A stretch of DNA of 64,000 bases from Spinellus fusiger (taxonomy: Eukaryota; Mucoromycota; Mucoromycetes; Mucorales; Phycomycetaceae). Below the pieces are notes generated by a model. That model made no database searches. It saw nothing but the letters and a program-made list of their open reading frames with translations, and was not told the DNA's origin. Made by a program: the position numbers and the translations under genes. Position 1 is the first letter of the stretch. Each line of letters begins with the position of its first letter. Positions 61,217 through 64,000 of this stretch are shown one piece after another. The stretch lies in NCBI GenBank assembly GCA_025094145.1, contig JALLLS010000081.1, positions 92,761-156,760 of the forward strand. The letters run 5' to 3'.

Positions 61217-61632
61217 GTATAATGCCGTAGTTGGTACTGAGATTTATTTTTAACGCTTGACAAAATGTTTATAAACTCCTACTTAACGCGTATAAAGCAC
61301 AGTGTACATATTTTTGAAGGGACTGTAAAGTCAATCAAGTGGGCATGAGGAGAAAGAATATATAGGATAAGACAAATGAATGAAGTTGAAAAAGATTTCT
61401 ATCAATTAAAAGTAGCACTAAGAGCCAAATAGAGTAAGCTAAATGTCATACAGAGAGTATTGGGTAGGTTGCTCTATCACTTTACTTTTGGTTGGTCACT
61501 TTAGCATCTGTTTCAAAGTCACAACTTTTAGGCCTTTTTCTCTTAATAATTATTAATTATCTGTGATTTATCAGTGAGATTTCAGTGACTGATCCCCGAA
61601 AAGCAATATCAGGGCATATTTGTTTATCCTTC
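61217..61632. other. Spacer between transposon and Nudix gene
   Basis: Holds another GCTCTATCACTTTA... GGTCACTTTA end-like sequence at about 61470-61513, resembling family B termini, then the Nudix gene promoter. Confidence 0.45.
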
Positions 61633-62433
61633 ATGGCTCATATTACAGGAAAAAAGCTATTCACTCTTATTTTTGTTGTTGATGAACCTCATCATAAGGT
61701 ATATCTCATAATGAAACCTAATTCTGTTGGTAATCCATGCCACACCAGATTCTGCTTGGTATGAAAAAGCGTGGATTTGGAGTGAATAAATTCAATGGTA
61801 AACAAGAAATCTACACACACTATATCTATATAGACAGAAAACCATTAAGAACACTTTATAAACATATATGGTCTATTCTAGGATTTGGTGGTAAACTTGA
61901 ACAAGGAGAGACAGTGGAGCAAGGAGCCTATCGTGAGCTATGGGTAATGACTAGACACCATTTAACAAGGGATTAATCACTGAGTAAAGGAGGAGTCCTC
62001 ACTTGAAGCCAAGGATATGAAGAAAGTGGGCTTAAATCTGTTTACATTTGAGAATGATCCCACTGCATTAGAAGTCCATGTCTACATAGTCACCACTTAT
62101 GATGGAACACCAAAAGAGTAAGTATAAGAAAATGAAACTATTGATGATCTTATAATCTATTGAATAGATCAGAGGAGATGAGACCTCAATGGTTTGATTA
62201 TAAGGAGATTCCTTATGATATTATGTGGGCGGATGATTCTCAATGGCTTCCTCTCGTATTGGACAATAAAAACATTATAGGAGAATTCCACTTTTCAGAG
62301 GTAATCTACCATGGATAAGGACATTGAACGAATCTTTTTCTAGGACCAAAAGAGTATTTTATTTCAGTCCCTACAGACGGTTGATACAGTCCCTGTAGAC
62401 TTTGATCTTTCTCAACGCAAACTTAACTTTTGA
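61633..62433 (+). CDS. MTH1-type oxidised purine nucleotide Nudix hydrolase
   Basis: Cleans the nucleotide pool by hydrolysing 8-oxo-dGTP and 2-OH-dATP. Exon 1 (61633-61698) is MAHITGKKLFTLIFVVDEPH then HK. Exon 2 gives ILLGMKKRGFGVNKFNG; exon 3 GFGGKLEQGETVEQGAYREL then W; exon 4 EESSLEAKDMKKVGLNLFTF, ending TYDGTPKE. The next gives SEEMRPQWFDYKEIPYDIMW and ADDSQWLPLVLDNKNIIGEF; the last DQKSILFQSLQTVDTVPVDF. This order follows human MTH1 closely, including the WFxxxxIP..MW.DD substrate region. The Nudix box is GKLEQGE(x7)REL W EESSL: the usual Gly before the last aliphatic residue is Ser. The stop is 91 bp from the convergent SNF2 gene. Confidence 0.92.
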
Positions 62434-62524
62434 GTGAACAATCAGTACATGTCCCTTTAGTTATAAACAATAGCCTAGTCTCTTGTATATTTATATCTAA
62501 AATAGATAAATAAATAAACTAAAC

Positions 62525-64000
62525 TTATATATATTTATTAAGTATGGAGGCTCTAAATTGCATTTTTGCTTTCTGCACTTCTTTTTGTACGGTACGAATA
62601 TCACTTTCTTCCAGCTCTATGGAAGGCTCATGATCTTGAGATATAAGCTCATCTCCTAATTGAATATCAAAAATATTCATATGTAGATTCTCGACCACAC
62701 TCTGTAGAATAGTATCTGCAATAGGAGTGGTAGAATCATAAGGAACAGACATTTCTTTTTTGTTTGGCAGTTTATAGTAGCCCTTCATTTCAGACTGTAG
62801 CTGTGGTGTCATTTTCTTGTTATCAATCACTTGACTGTAGATTGTGAGCTTCATACACTGAGCTTCTATCATTCTAAAGAAAACTACACATTACCTTGAA
62901 ATACCCCGTTTGTGAATACTTTGCACCATTAAACGTGCTTCTATGGTTGCATGAGTCACAAGTCTATAGACAAAGACGGGTTTTGTTTGGCCATAGCGAT
63001 AAACACGACCAATGCCTTGTTCATCGTGACAGGGATTCCAATCAAGATCACAAAGGATGATACGACTGGCACCTACAATATTAACACCAATAGAGCCTGC
63101 CTATGAGGGGGTCTACTGTCAAAATACAGGTGGAGGGGCTTGTATTTATATATAATCAACATCTCACTTACTCGAGCAGATATCAACATGACATATTCAT
63201 ATGGAAGTTGATTAAATCTATCAATCAGTGGTTGGCGATCCTAAAAGACATAGAAGAAAGTCCTTATAAACATCCATCCTTTTGCTTGAAGATAACACTT
63301 ACTCCTTGTTGAGTGTTACCATCGATTCTTAGCAATGAAAGTCCCAGATGAAACATAGTACTTTGAATAAAGTCTATAGTAGAATACAACATAGTATGTT
63401 TTAATGAATAAAGTGTGAAGCCGTGATATCTTACCCAAGAATAATAGACTGTGAGAAACAATGAGAACTTTTTCACCTATCTCCTTGGCTTTTGTTACAA
63501 TATGTATGATAATACGCATTTTTATAGAAGAATCCCATGATACTAGTGTAGAAATAGCAAAGATAGCATAAGTGTCTTGTTATATTACTACCCATACCCC
63601 TCTACATACCATCCAGTGTGTCTGATATTGATAGTACCCAGTTTGCTATTTTCTCAGTATCAAAGGATTCTATTAGTTTGAGTTCATTGGAATCCTTTTC
63701 CTCATCATCACTATCATCTTCTATATCAAATCTCTCCATATCATCATCTTCGTCTTCGTCCATGTCCTCCCTTTCTCCAGTTGAATCTTTCCATGGATCA
63801 TTGCTTGCTACTGTGCATAGTTGCTGATGTACTGTCTTTCGTCTTTTACTGGAATATTTCATTTCAGACATCTAAGATGGAGTATTAAAATAGTTCATTT
63901 TTGCTAGATAGAGTCATGGAAAATCCTTCGTGATGTGATAGAGATAAAGACACTTACTCTTATAAAGATGGCAGGATGATTGCATATGGCACGTAGTAGA
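62525..64000 (-). CDS. SNF2-family ATPase, ATRX/Rad54-like, C-terminal half (5' part outside window)
   Basis: DNA translocase or chromatin remodeller. The window holds the end of lobe 1 (LLRAICNHPAIFIR), an acidic insert (MSEMKYSSKRRK; DMDEDEDDDMERFDIEDD), NWVLSISDTLDG, then helicase lobe 2: AKEIGEKVLIVSHSLLFLG, LSLLRIDGNTQQG (motif IV/V area), DRQPLIDRFNQLPYEYVMLI, SARAGSIGVNIVGASRIILC, DLDWNPCHDEQGIGRVYRYG and QTKPVFVYRLVTHATIEARL. The ISARAGSIGVN...DxxWNP...R.YR.GQ.KPV.VYR pattern with the long post-helicase tail resembles ATRX/ARIP4 more than Snf2 or ISWI. It ends RASILNKYI. Introns are many and short. The target is not known from this piece. Confidence 0.85.

Overview
This window looks like nuclear DNA of an early-diverging (probably Mucoromycota-type) filamentous fungus. 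The protein-coding genes are cut by many short (about 50-90 bp) GT-AG introns, the spacers are AT-rich, and the proteins are eukaryotic housekeeping types: SAGA subunit Spt7, SmD3, Chm7, Rrp9, Asa1, HP1, epsin and UDP-glucose pyrophosphorylase. The fungal placement rests on the protein types (fungal Spt7 architecture, Mep/Amt permease, UGP1) and on intron style. The species cannot be read from the sequence.

Layout. 1-4.8 kb: SPT7 (+), 5' end uncertain. 5.0-6.4 kb: degenerate Tc1-like element (family A). 6.5-8.9 kb: 4CL-like acyl-CoA ligase (-) ending in a peroxisomal AKL tripeptide. 9.5-11.8 kb: LINE remnant plus two other Tc1-like relics. 13.1-13.6 kb: SmD3 (-). 14.7-16.0 kb: Tc1-like element (family B) with nearly perfect terminal repeats. 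17.1-17.8 kb: sulfotransferase-like gene (+). 18.1-27.1 kb: a dense minus-strand run of a Ydj1-type DnaJ with CaaX box, Chm7 (ESCRT-III), secreted acid sphingomyelinase and Rrp9. 28.5-30.1 kb: Asa1-like WD40 protein (+). 30.7-32.1 kb: ammonium transporter (+). 34.0-36.2 kb: a LINE inserted at the very end of a second family A Tc1 element. 37.5-38.9 kb: HP1 (-). 43.2-45.0 kb: Ent3-type epsin (-). 45-49.6 kb: gene-poor. 49.7-51.5 kb: UGP1 (+). 51.5-61.2 kb: gene-poor, with repeats and another Tc1 family B relic. 61.6-62.4 kb: MTH1-type Nudix hydrolase (+). 62.5-64 kb: the C-terminal half of an ATRX/Rad54-like SNF2 ATPase (-), running off the window.

The genes do not form one pathway. Several are chromatin or RNP factors (Spt7, HP1, ATRX-like, Asa1, SmD3, Rrp9), which is a coincidence of neighbourhood as far as can be seen. 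The least explained structure is a roughly 0.8-1.4 kb non-coding repeat present in three copies (about 27.2-28.4, 40.6-42.0 and 52.5-53.4 kb), apparently with TACACACCC-type ends. It may be a non-autonomous transposon family. No prokaryotic-style system, CRISPR array, rRNA or convincing tRNA was seen.
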